The notes under the pieces: model-generated
The model's input: only the letters and a program-made list of their open reading frames with translations
Told to the model about the DNA's origin: nothing
Databases searched by the model: none
Translations under genes and position numbers: made by a program
Source of the DNA: Erythroxylum novogranatense
Lineage: Eukaryota > Streptophyta > Magnoliopsida > Malpighiales > Erythroxylaceae
NCBI GenBank assembly: GCA_029891385.1
Contig: CM057228.1
Location: 60,519,783-60,583,782, forward strand
Direction: 5' to 3'
Length of the DNA: 64,000 nucleotides
Part shown: one piece after another, positions 45,370-57,479 of the stretch
Layout of the letters: each line of letters opens with the position of its first letter
Position numbering within the stretch: position 1 is the first letter of the stretch

Positions 45370-47480
45370 CTAATAATAATAATAATAATAATAATATAAT
45401 AATACTAATAATAATAACAATTATTATTATTATATTTATTATTATTATTCTTAAAATTGATAATTTATTAAAATTCTTTAATTAATTTATATATTATAAA
45501 ATATATTAAAATAAATTAAATAAATATAATTAATTAAAATAAAAATATTTTAATTAAAAGTAAAATTAATTAATTAATTAACTAACTAACTAACTAATTA
45601 TTATTATTAGAATAAATTAAATTAATAAAATATTAAAATAAAACAAAAATAAATTAAAGTAATTAATAATAATAATTATTATTATTATTAAAATAAATAA
45701 CAGGAAAGCTCATGAGGCGAGATCTCGCCCTCATGAGCTTCTTTTTAAATATTATTATTATTTTAATTATTTAATATTATATATTTTAATATAATATTTT
45801 AATTAATTTAATTTATTTATAATGTATTTTATAACATATAAATTTATTAAAAATAATAATAATAATCATAATATAATCATAATATTAATTATAATAAAAT
45901 AATATTAATAATAATAAGATAATGATAATAATAATAAAATTAATAAAAATAATAATAAGATAACAATAATAATAATAGGTATAATTTCTGTAAAATATTA
46001 TTATTAAATTTCTTCTGTTTATTATTAAATTTATTGTTGATTATTTATTAAATTTATTATTATTAGATTTCTTATTAATATTAAATATGATTATAATAAT
46101 AATATTACTATTATTATTATTATTATTATTAAGTGTATTTATTTATTTATTTGTCAGTATTCTCAAATGGCTTTATATAATAAAAATAATCATATATTTT
46201 TATCCTTATTATTATTAAGAACAAAATTAATAATAATAAGGAATTTAATGATATTATTTAATATAATTAATTAATTAATAAGTTAATAATAATAATAATA
46301 ATAGTAAGTAGAACTTATAATAATACATAAAATAATTTCTTAAAAACAAATTATAATGAAATTATAATTATCATAATTTTATATAATATGTATTTGTTAG
46401 TAATAATAAAAACTAAATGGCCATTTGAAATTAATTAATTTAACTATTTAAAATGGGCTTTAATTATTAATTCTCTACTTACTATTATTCTTATTATTAA
46501 TAAATTATTTATTTATTAATAATATCGAGTTTAATTTATAAATATTTATTTATGAATTAATAATAATAATAATAATAGTTATTATTGTAAAAGTTTTATG
46601 ATTTAATGTTATTTAATAATTTATAATACTATTAAATGTTATTTAATAATTTATAATATTATTAAATATTATGCCATTTCACTAGGGCGAGACCTCGCCC
46701 TAGTGAATATGGCCATAAAATACGGCCATTTCACCAGGGCGAGATCCCTCGCCCTAGTGAAATGGCAAATGGCCATTTGTAATATCGCCCTGGTGGCCAT
46801 TTGCCATTAAATGGCCATTTGTAAATAATAATAAATATATATTATATATTTAAATAATAAATAATATTTAATAATATTATAAAGTATTAAATAACATTAT
46901 TTAAAAACTATTAGAGTAATCATAAAATTTTTACAATTATAACTATTATTATTATTATTATTATTATAAATCTATAAATAAATATTTATAAATTAAATCC
47001 GATATAAGAATAATAGCAAGCAGAGAATTAATAATTAAAGCCCATTTTATATAGTTAAATTAATTAATTGCAAATGGCAATACAATTTATTATTATTACT
47101 AATAAATACATATTATATAAAAATTATGATAATTAACAGTAATATTAATAATATAATTATTATTTAGTGTATTTATTTAGTGTATTATTATTATTTTAAT
47201 TATTTAATTTAATATTTAAATTAATTTAATTTAATTCCAGTCTTCTTAAGGCTCGCGAGGGCGAGGCACGGCCGCATGTTTATAATACACTGCGCGAGTC
47301 AGTGTATTATAAGTATATATATTATAAGTATATAATTCTTATTATGTAATTATATAATTCTTATTACTAAGAATAAGTTAGTAATTATAACAAATCTCAT
47401 CATAATAATAATAGTCGAAATTAATATCATTATAATAATAATGATAAGAAAAATAAAATAAAATTTAATAAGTATATAAA
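44956..47480. repeat. AT-rich duplicated module with small GC islands I7, I8, I9
   Basis: 45,200-46,670 is nearly identical to 50,990-52,480, and 45,765-47,170 to 54,990-56,400. Small islands: I7 at 45,707-45,740 (GCTCATGAGG arms), I8 at 46,672-46,800 (TCACTAGGGCGAG arms with loop AC, plus a second palindrome) and I9 at 47,245-47,310 (CTTCTTAAGGCTCGCGAGG type). Runs of TAACTAAC occur near 45,580. No gene was seen. Confidence 0.85.
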
Positions 47481-48057
47481 TAAATATATACACTTAATAA
47501 TAATAACAAAATTAATAATGTTTGTAAATTTTAATAAACAAGTTTTTATTAAAATTCAAATGCTGCAAAAGTGTAAAAGTGAAAAAAAACATCGGAAATA
47601 TATCTACAGCCAGCAAAACAGTTAATAAATCTCCGTGGCTGGCTGGGTCAGCACATATGGCTTGAAAAACGCCCACAGGCGCCTGTCCATCCCACACGCA
47701 ACAGTCCAATTTTTCTATGAAACGGCGCCGTTTTTTTGGTTAGACAGGGTACAGAGGATCTACGCTCAGAAACCCTAGCCCCCAGGTGTTTCATCTTATC
47801 AGTGGCCGAAGCTGAGCATTTCCAATTTTCACAAGTTGTGTTTGTCACTTCTCAGGTCTATGGACATATTCTTGTTCTCTTCAATCTCCCAAGTTGAGGA
47901 AACTATCAGCTGAAGTTCAACACGACGGTTTGTGATTTTCCCCAGCCAGAACATATTGGGGTCTACATGCAAGTTTCGAACTCTATCATTCTCTGTTTCT
48001 CGGATTCCCGGTTCGTGTTCTACTTCCCAATTTGTGCCTGTGTTTTCTTTCTTTGAC
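47481..48057 (+). promoter_or_regulatory. 5' flank of intact mTERF gene (copy B)
   Basis: Shared with copy A in reverse complement. It carries the 14-bp perfect palindrome AAACGGCGCCGTTT at 47,720-47,733, which copy A lacks. In the coding frame a TGA at 47,911 closes the upstream sequence, so no in-frame ATG precedes 48,058. TATA and transcription start were not assigned. Confidence 0.55.
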
Positions 48058-49842
48058 ATGGTATTTCCCAGAACTTGTATGAGGGTTTCTAAATACTGTG
48101 GAATGATTGCGCAAGTCGACCGCTTTCTCGTTTCCTGTTCATTTTCAGATGAGAAGCACAGCACCGCAAAGAATCCATCATTCGTTTCTCATAAAATTCG
48201 GGGCTCTGTTAGACCTGGGCTTACCTATACTCCCATGATTCATCGTTCTGGCTCAACTCGGTCGCATAGTTCTCTTATTGGTCTTCGTTTCACTCGGACT
48301 GCTAGAAATGAGGCTCAAGAAGCACTTTTTGATTACTTGCATAGCACCAGGAGTTACAGTTTTTCTGATGCAGAGCATATTAGCAAGAATTCGCCTAATT
48401 TCTTACAAATGTTGCTCTCTAAGATAGATAGCGAGAAATATGTCAAGCGTTCATTGGCTAAGTTCCTCCGTTATAATCCCATCAATGAGTTTGAGCCGTT
48501 TCTCGAGAGTTTAGGTTTGAGCCCTTCTGAGTACTCTTCACTTCTTCCTCAGCATTTGATGTTCTTGAGTGACGATCATCTCTTGCTTGAAAACTTTAAT
48601 GTACTGTGCAATTATGGGATTCCTCGTGGTAGGATGGGAAAGATGTATAAGGAGGCAAGAGAGATTTTTAGCTATGACTACGGGTTATTGTCTTTGAAAC
48701 TTCAGGATTATGAAAACCTGGGTCTAAGTAAATCAACAGTTATTAAGCTTGCTGGTTGTTGCCCAACCCTCTTGGTTGGCGGTGTAGACAGTGCATTCGT
48801 TAAGGTTATGGAAAAATTAAGTGGTTTAGGACTGGAAAAAGAGTGGATTGGTGGGTATTTGTCTGATGATGACTCTTATAATTGGAGAAGATTGCTTGAC
48901 ACCATGGATTTTCTCGAAAAAGTGGGCTATAGCACAGAGCAGTTAAACAACTTCTTTCAAACAAATCCTGAATTGGTGTTTGAAGGTTCTGGAAAAATGG
49001 TGTACTCGTTGTTTGGGCGGTTACACAAATTGGGTCTCAAAATGAATGAGATTCATTCGTTAATTATACAAAATCCGCAAATTTTGTCAGCTAAATGTAC
49101 CAAGAATCTTTTTCGGGCTGTAGGTTTCTTGTTCGACATTGGAATGGGAGCAGAAGACACTAGAGACATGGTAGCCACAAATATGGAACTCTTGTGTTCA
49201 TGTTCTCTGAAGGGACCTAAAACTGTTTGCAGAGAGTTAAAAATCAACAAAGAAAGCTTATGCGAGATCATAAGAGAAGATCCGGAGAAGTTGTTCAGCT
49301 TGGCTTCGAAATCAAGAGTCAAAAGCAGTGAGCTAGCTTCACACCTTCTAACCAAACGAGCGGAGAAAACAACATTCTTAGTGAAACTTGGTTATGTTGA
49401 AAATTCTGAAGAAATGATGATAGCCCAGAAAAAGTTTCGGGGCAGAGGGGACCAGTTGCAGGAGAGATTTGACTGCCTTGTGCAAGCTGGTTTGGACTGC
49501 CATGTTGTTTCAAGCATTATTAAGCATGCCCCAATGGTGCTTAACCAGAGCAAAGATGTAATTGAAACAAAGATTGATTGGCTAACAAATTGCTTAGGCT
49601 ACCCACTGCAGTCGGTGGTGGCATTCCCAGCATATTTATGCTATGATCTAGCAAGGATCAAAAAAAGATTTAAATTGTATGTGTGGCTAAGAGACAGAGG
49701 TGCAGCAAAATCTATGTTGTCGTTGAGCACTATCCTTGCATGTTCAGATGCAAGATTTGAAAAATATTTTGTAGACAATTATCCTGAAGGCCGAACTATG
49801 TGGGAAAATATAAAAAATGTAACTTCTGCTGACCAGCACTAA
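48058..49842 (+). CDS. MTERF18: mTERF family organelle transcription termination factor, intact
   Basis: 594 residues in a single exon. The frame is open from 47,932, but the first ATG is at 48,058 after an in-frame TGA at 47,911. The N-terminus (about 1-85) is rich in Ser/Arg/Thr with few acidic residues, consistent with an organelle transit peptide. The rest shows mTERF helical repeats: LxxLGL and P-containing units such as FLESLGLSPSEY, YENLGLSKSTVIKLAGCCP, LEKVGYSTEQL and LHKLGLKMNEIHSLIIQNP. Such proteins bind organelle nucleic acid and affect transcription or RNA processing. The order ALFDYLHSTRSYSF, HISKNSPNFL, NPINEFEPF matches my recollection of mitochondrial MTEF18/SHOT1-type proteins; this is unverified. 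A poly(A) signal AATAAA follows at 49,906. It is flanked by repeats on both sides, with copies A and C in the same window. Confidence 0.9.
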   Translation: MVFPRTCMRVSKYCGMIAQVDRFLVSCSFSDEKHSTAKNPSFVSHKIRGSVRPGLTYTPMIHRSGSTRSHSSLIGLRFTRTARNEAQEALFDYLHSTRSYSFSDAEHISKNSPNFLQMLLSKIDSEKYVKRSLAKFLRYNPINEFEPFLESLGLSPSEYSSLLPQHLMFLSDDHLLLENFNVLCNYGIPRGRMGKMYKEAREIFSYDYGLLSLKLQDYENLGLSKSTVIKLAGCCPTLLVGGVDSAFVKVMEKLSGLGLEKEWIGGYLSDDDSYNWRRLLDTMDFLEKVGYSTEQLNNFFQTNPELVFEGSGKMVYSLFGRLHKLGLKMNEIHSLIIQNPQILSAKCTKNLFRAVGFLFDIGMGAEDTRDMVATNMELLCSCSLKGPKTVCRELKINKESLCEIIREDPEKLFSLASKSRVKSSELASHLLTKRAEKTTFLVKLGYVENSEEMMIAQKKFRGRGDQLQERFDCLVQAGLDCHVVSSIIKHAPMVLNQSKDVIETKIDWLTNCLGYPLQSVVAFPAYLCYDLARIKKRFKLYVWLRDRGAAKSMLSLSTILACSDARFEKYFVDNYPEGRTMWENIKNVTSADQH

Positions 49843-50323
49843 TTTCAAATATCATGGTTTTAGAGAAATCAAAATTTTCTCTTCTTTTGCATTTTATGTT
49901 TTTCTAATAAAAGCTTTTGTAAACTCTCCATGCCATATTATCTGTTGTTAGATCTAAAATTGTCTGCTATTGTTTGTTAACTTGCAGCTTGTTGTGCCAA
50001 TAGAAGCAAACGTTTGCACATACAAGGGTCTTGCGGGATTAAATGAATGTATCCACTGGGATACAAAAGCGCGTAAATGCTCGTAGATGGGTGGTGGGTT
50101 TGAGATTGTTTGCTGTTTAAACTGGTTCTTTTGTTCTTAATTCCCTATACCATATTTTGATTCATAGAGCATGTTTCCCTAAAGGTCAGTGGAGAGAAAT
50201 TTCCTCGCTTCATAATTAATCAGAATAATTGTTGCAACTAATAATTAGAAGAAATTTACGACTTATAACAAATATAAGTATAATAATAGAAATTATAACT
50301 AATTAAAAATTTAAATAATCATG

Positions 50324-50355
<32 letters not shown>

Positions 50356-50454
50356 GATAATAATAAAATTAAAAACAATAATACATTTAATACTAATACT
50401 TACACATAATAATAACAAGTTTGAATAAATAATCAAAACAGATAATTTTCGTTA
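49843..50454. repeat. 3' flank of mTERF copy B and TAA module
   Basis: 3' UTR with AATAAA at 49,906-49,911, then the flank shared with copies A and C, then TAA-rich DNA from about 50,210. It contains the uninterrupted target site (CTCTC once, near 49,924) of the retrotransposon. Confidence 0.88.
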
Positions 50455-50745
50455 TATGGCAGTGTCGCCAGGGCGACGCATCGCCCTAGTGACCCTGCCC
50501 ATTTAAGGCAGGGTCGCCAGGGCGACGCGTCGCCCTAGTGATCCTGCCCATTTAAGGCAGGGTCACCAGGGCGAGGCGTCGCCCTAGTGATCCTGCCCAT
50601 TTAAGGCAGGGTCACCAGGGCGAGGCGTCGCCCTAGTGATCCTGTCCATTTCAGGCAGGGTCACTAGGGCGACTCGTCGCCCTAGTGATCCTGCCCATTT
50701 TAGGCAGGATCACCAGGGCGACGCGTCGCCCTGGCGACACTATCT
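50455..50745. repeat. GC island I10, six 49-bp units
   Basis: About six units of the same type as I6, mostly with spacer CCTGCCCATTTAAGGCAGG. The first and last units resemble those of I6, so the extra units were gained or lost internally. Confidence 0.9.
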
Positions 50746-52483
50746 CAATAATGAAAATAAAATTTATAATTATAATACTACTACTAATAATAATACATAT
50801 AGCACAGCGGTTTATGAAATTATTAACCGCGAAGTTAATAACAATTATAATTAATTTCATAATGACTCTATAATAAATTTAATAATAACAATAAGTAATT
50901 TAAAAGTGATTATAATAATGGCAATAAATTTATATAATAATAATAATAATAACAATAAGTGTATGTTCAGATTAATGTATAATAGTTATTATATATTTTA
51001 TTTTAGCATTATTATGATTATTATTATTAATATGATGATGAATATTATTAATATTATTATCCTTTGATTTGTTATTATTAGAATTAATAATAACAACAAT
51101 AATTATAGTAATAATAATAAGATTTAGATAATAATAATAATAATAATAAACTAATAATAATAATAATAATATAATAATAAATATAATAATACTAATAATA
51201 ATAATTATTATTATTATATTTATTATTATTATTCTTAAAATTGATAATTTATTAAAATTCTTTAATTAATTTATATATTATAAAATATATTAAAATAAAT
51301 TAAATAAATATAATTAATTAAAATAAAATATTTTAATTAAAAGTAAAATTAATTAATTAATTAACTAACTAACTAACTAATTATTATTATTAGAATAAAT
51401 TAAATTAATAAAATATTAAAATAAAAACAAAAATAAATTAAAGTAATTAATAATAATAATAATTATTATTATTAAAATAAATAAGAGAAAGCTCATGAGG
51501 CGAGCCTCATGAGCTTCTTTTTAAATATTATTATTATTTTAATTATTTAATTTAATATATTAATTAAAATATTTTAATTAAAATATTTTAATATAATATT
51601 TTAATTAATTTAATTTATTTATAATGTATTTTATAACATATAAATTTAATAATAATAATAATAATAATAATCATAAGATAATCATAATATTAATTATAAT
51701 AAAATAATATTAATAATAATAAGATAATGATAATAATAATAAAAATAATAAAATAATAATAAGATAACAATAATAATAATAGGGTATAATTACTGTAAAA
51801 TATTATTATTAAATTTCTTCTGTTTATTATTAAATTTATTGTAGATTATTTATTAAATTTATTATTATTAGATTTCTTATTAATATTAAATATGATTATA
51901 ATTAATATTACTATTACTATTATTAATATTATTAAGTGTATTTATTTATTTATTTGTCAAGATTCTCAAATGGCTTTATATAATAAAATAATCATATATT
52001 TTTATCCTTATTATTATTAAGAACAAAATTAATAATAATAAGGAATTTAATGATATTATTTAATATAATTAATTAATTAATAAGTTAATAATAATAATAA
52101 TAATAGTAAGTAGAACTTATAATAATACATAAAATAATTTCTTAAAAACAAATTATAATGAAATTATAATTATCATAATTTTATATAATATGTATTTGTT
52201 AGTAATAATAAAAACTAAATGGCCATTTAAAATTAATTAATTTAACTATTTAAAATGGGCTTTAATTATTAATTCTCTACTTACTATTATTCTTATTATT
52301 AATAAATAAATAATTTATTAATAATATCGAGTTTAATTTATAAATATTTATTTATGAATTAATAATAATAATAATAATAATAGTTATTATTGTAAAAGTT
52401 TTATGATTTAATGTTATTTAATAATTTATAATACTATTAAATGTTATTTAATAATTTATAATATTATTAAATATTATGTTATT
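50746..52483. repeat. AT-rich duplicated module with shortened hairpin I11
   Basis: Nearly identical to 44,956-46,678. Island I11 at 51,489-51,516 matches I7 but lacks 7 bp at the tip of the hairpin. No gene was seen. Confidence 0.85.
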
Positions 52484-52701
52484 TCACTAGGCGAGACCTC
52501 GCCTAGTGAATATGGCCATAAAATCTGATTATTTCACTGTATGAGATCCTCGCCTAGTGAAATGGCAAATGGCCATTTGTAATATCGCCTCGGTGACCTG
52601 TTCGAAATGGGGGGATCACTAGGCGACGTCTCGCCTCGGTGACCCTGCCTGAATGGTCAGGATCACTAGGGCGACGCGTCGCCCTGGCGACCCTGCCTGA
52701 A
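52484..52701. repeat. GC island I12, hybrid
   Basis: The left half is I8-like (26-bp palindrome at 52,484-52,509, one base shorter in each arm). From about 52,590 the right half is I1-like, with 48-bp units. It marks the joint between two repeat families. Confidence 0.85.
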
Positions 52702-54985
52702 ATGTGGATTTACATAATTATGTATTATATACTAATACATAATTAATTTTATTATTAGTAATTTTATCATTGGAATTATAATTATTATTGATTTAGGCAG
52801 AATTTACTGTATAGTAATTCTGATTAACATATGTAATATTATTATTAAAAATGTTTATTATTATTCATAACATTATTTAAATTTAGTGCCATTATTATAA
52901 TAAGATTTCTGTTAATAATTTCTTTGTTCTATTCTTATTCTTCTAATTATTATTATTATTTTATTTTTCTTATCATTATAATAATATAATTATGTTATTT
53001 TTCTTATCATTATTATTATTATTATGTTATTATTATTATTATTATTTAAATTAATTTCCATTATTATTATTGTTATTGTTATTATTATTATTATTATTTA
53101 AATTTGTTTCAATATTATAATGACTATAAAATATTATTTAGAAATTACTTATTGTTATTATTAAATTTTTATAGAGTAATTATTAAATTAATTATAATTA
53201 TTATTAAATTGGTTGTAAAAAAGTCATAAATCTTTTGCTATAAGTATTATTATTATTATTAGTATTATAAATATAATTATATTTTTTTATTTATTACGTG
53301 TATATATTTATTTTCTGAGTTATTTAAATTTATTTATAATTATTATTATTATATAAAATATTATTATTTTATTAACTTTATTTAAATTTATTTCCATTAT
53401 TATAATGACTATTAAATATTCAATTTAAATAACTTATTGTTATTATTATTAATAATGTTATGATTATTTTATTATTACTTAAATTTATTTCCATTATTAT
53501 TAGGTGTATATATTTATTTATTTAGTTATTATGATATTAATTTATTAAATTTAGCATGATTATTATGATTATTAATGTCATTATTTTATTATGATATTAA
53601 TTTAATTTCAAATATATAATAACTATTATACATTAATCTGAACATATACTTATTGTTATTATTATATAAATTTATTGCCATTATTATAATCACATTTAAA
53701 TTAGTTATTGTTATTATTAAATTTATTATAGAGTTATTATGAAATTAATTATAATTGTTATTAACTTCATGTTAATAATTTGATAAATCTTTGTGGTATA
53801 TGTATTATTATTATTAGTAGTATTATAATTTTATTTTTATTTTCTTTATTCAGTATAAGATGAGGCTCATAGGCAGGCGCGCCTGGTGACCTTGAATGGG
53901 AGGATCACTGTGCAACGCCTCGGTGACCTATTAAAATGGGCAGATCACTAGGCGACGTCTCGCCTCGGTGACCTACTCAATGGTCGATCACTAGGCGACG
54001 CGTCGCCTGCAGCACTCGCTGAAATGTGGATTTACATAATTATGTATTATATACTAATACATAATTAATTTTATTATTAGTAATTTTATCATTGGAATTA
54101 TAATTATTATTGATTTAGGCAGAATTTACTGTATAGTAATTTGATTAATATATGTAATATTATTATTAAAATGTTTATTATTATTCATAACATTATTTAA
54201 ATTTAGTGCCATTATTATAATAAGATTTTGTTAATAATTTCTTTGTTCTATTCTTATTCTTCTAATTATTATTATTATTTTATTTTCTTATCATTATAAT
54301 AATATAATTATGTTATTTTCTTATCATTATTATTATTATTATGTTATTATTATTATTATTATTTAAATTAATTTCCATTATTATTATTGTTATTGTTATT
54401 ATTATTATTATTATTTAAATTTGTTTCCAATATTATAATGACTATAAAATATTATTTAGAAATTACTTATTGTTATTATTAAATTTTTATAGAGTAATTA
54501 TTAAATTAATTATAATTATTATTAAATTGGTTGTAAAAAAGTCATAAATCTTTTTGCTATAAGTATTATTATTATTATTATTATTATAAATATAATTATA
54601 TTTTGTTTATTTATTACGTGTATATATTTATTTTCTGAGTTATTTAAATTTATTTTATTATTTTGATAATAATAATAATAATAATTATTATTATTATATA
54701 AAATATTATTATTTTTATTAACTTTATTTAAATTTATTTCCATTATTATAATGACTATTAAATATTCAATTTAAATAACTTATTGTTATTATTATTAATA
54801 ATGTTATGATTATTTTATTATTACTTAAATTTATTTCCATTATTATTAGGTGTATATAGTTATTTATTTAGTTATTATGATATTAATTTATTAAATTTAT
54901 CATGATTATTATGATTATTAATGTCATTATTTTATTATGATATTAATTTAATTTCAAATATATAATAACTATTATACATTAATCT
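52702..54985. repeat. Two tandem TTA-rich copies separated by GC island I13
   Basis: 52,702-53,857 and 54,024-54,985 are direct copies of each other and of 3098-4450 in rotated order. I13 (53,858-54,025) is a degraded I1. No gene was seen. Confidence 0.85.
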
Positions 54986-56520
54986 GAACATATACTAATT
55001 TAATATATTAATTAAAATATTTTAATTAAAATATTTTAAATATAATATTTTAATTAATTTAATTTATTTATAATGTATTTTATAACATATAAATTTAATA
55101 ATAATAATAATAATCATAATCATAAGATAATCATAATATTAATTATAATAAAAATAATATTAATAATAATAAGATAATGATAATAATAATAAAATAATAA
55201 AATAATAATAAGATAACAATAATAATAATAGGTATAATTACTGTAAAATATTATTATTAAATTTCTTCTGTTTATTATTAAATTTATTGTAGATTATTTA
55301 TTAAATTTATTATTATTAGATTTCTTATTAATATTAAATATGATTATAATTAATATTACTATACTATTATTAATATTATTAAGTGTATTTATTTATTTAT
55401 TTGTCAGTATTCTCAAATGGCTTTATATAATAAAAATAATCATATATTTTATCCTTATTATTATTAAGAACAAAATTAATAATAATAAGGAATTTAATGA
55501 TATTATTTAATATAATTAATTAATTAATAAGTTAATAATAATAATAATAATAGTAAGTAGAACTTATAATAATACATAAAATAATTTCTTAAAAACAAAT
55601 TATAATGAAATTATAATTATCATAATTTTATATAATATGTATTTGTTAGTAATAATAAAAACTAAATGGCCATTTAAAATTAATTAATTTAACTATTTAA
55701 AATGGGCTTTAATTATTAATTTTCTACTTACTATTATTCTTATTATTAATAAATAAATAATTTATTAATAATATCGAGTTTAATTTATAAATATTTATTT
55801 ATGAATTAATAATAATAATAATAATAATAGTTATTATTGTAAAAGTTTTATGATTTAATGTTATTTAATAATTTATAATACTATTAAATGTTATTTAATA
55901 ATTTATAATATTATTAAATATTATGTTATTTCACTAGGGCGAGGTCTCGCCCTAGTGAATATAATATAAATATTATTATTTCACCAGGGCGAGATCCCTC
56001 GCCCTAGTGAAATGGCAAATGGCCATTTGTAATATCGCCCTGGTGAAATGGCAAATGGCCATTTGTAAATAATAATAAATATATATTATATATTTAAATA
56101 ATAAATAATATTTAATAATATTATAAAGTATTAAATAATATTATTTATTAAACTATTAGAGTAATTATAAAATTTTACAATTATAACTATTATATTATTA
56201 TTATTATTATAAATCTATAAATAAATATTTATAAATTAAATCCGATATTATTAATAAATTATTCCCATTTTATATAGTTAAATTAATTAATTGTAAATGG
56301 CCATACAATTTATTATTATTACTAATAAATACATATTATATAAAAATTATGATAATTAACAGTAATATTAATAATATAATTATTATTTAGTGTATTTATC
56401 TAAATGTGTTATTAATTTATATAAGTTATAATTATTAGAAATAGCTAATATTAAATAACAGAACAAGCACGTATTTAATAATACATGAGATTAGACAAAA
56501 TAAAACTTCAAATAAAAATA
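54986..56520. repeat. Third copy of the AT-rich module, with GC island I14
   Basis: Matches 45,765-47,170 and 51,555-52,570. I14 (55,930-56,050) holds the palindrome at 55,931-55,958 with loop GT instead of AC. No gene was seen. Confidence 0.85.
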
Positions 56521-57008
56521 AATTTTGAATTATGAATTTTATTGTAAACATTATGAATTTATTATAATTATAATTACAATTATGTTGTTATTATTATGAT
56601 TAGAATTTTTATTATAATGATTATTATAATTGTTATAATAATCATTATTAAATTCGAAATTATTTCTATATGAATTCATTATATTAATTTCCAATATTTT
56701 CGAAATCTTATGATAATAATGGAAATTATTATAAAGTGTATTATTATTATTATTATTATATATGTATTTATGAAGTTTTATTATTACTATTATTATTATT
56801 AGTATTAGCATTAAATTATTATTGTTAGTATTAAATTTTTAATCATATTATTTTCGACTATTATTATTATTATGAGATTTGTTATAATTACTAACTTATT
56901 CTTATAAATGTTATATATACCTTAATTGTCAAATTTGTTAATTAGAGACAGATTGTATTATAAGTATATATATTATAAGTATATAATTCTTATTATTCTT
57001 ATTATTAA

Positions 57009-57050
<42 letters not shown>

Positions 57051-57212
57051 CATTATTATCTTATTATAATAATTATTATATAAATCTTATTATTAATATA
57101 AATATTATTATTATTATTATTATGGTTATTAGTATTATTATCTATTAATAATACTAATAATATTATGATTATTATTATTATTATTTTAAGTATTATTGTT
57201 ATTATTATTATC

Positions 57213-57257
<45 letters not shown>

Positions 57258-57479
57258 CTAATTATAATTATTATTATGAAAAGCTTTTAAACATTTTTAC
57301 ATATATTTAAAATCACAATAATTGTGTAATTAATTTATATTAGTGATAAATTAATAGAATAGGTACTATTAACTAACAGAATAAGCACGTATTATTATAA
57401 TAAATAAGATTTGACAAAAAGTAAACTGAAAATGAAAATAAATTGTTAGTATTTAGATATAAATTCGTCAATTTTTAAA
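56521..57479. repeat. Left arm of E3 and TTA microsatellites
   Basis: 56,563-57,010 is the reverse complement of 61,795-62,358, except that the GC island present on the right is missing here, leaving TTAGAGACAGATTGTATTAT at the joint. TTA runs lie at 57,003-57,048 and 57,216-57,255. No gene was seen. Confidence 0.8.

Noticed and set aside
44757..50745. Regularly spaced palindromic repeats resembling a CRISPR array
   Set aside because: The spacers are near-identical rather than unique, there are no cas genes, and the context is a plant nuclear genome.
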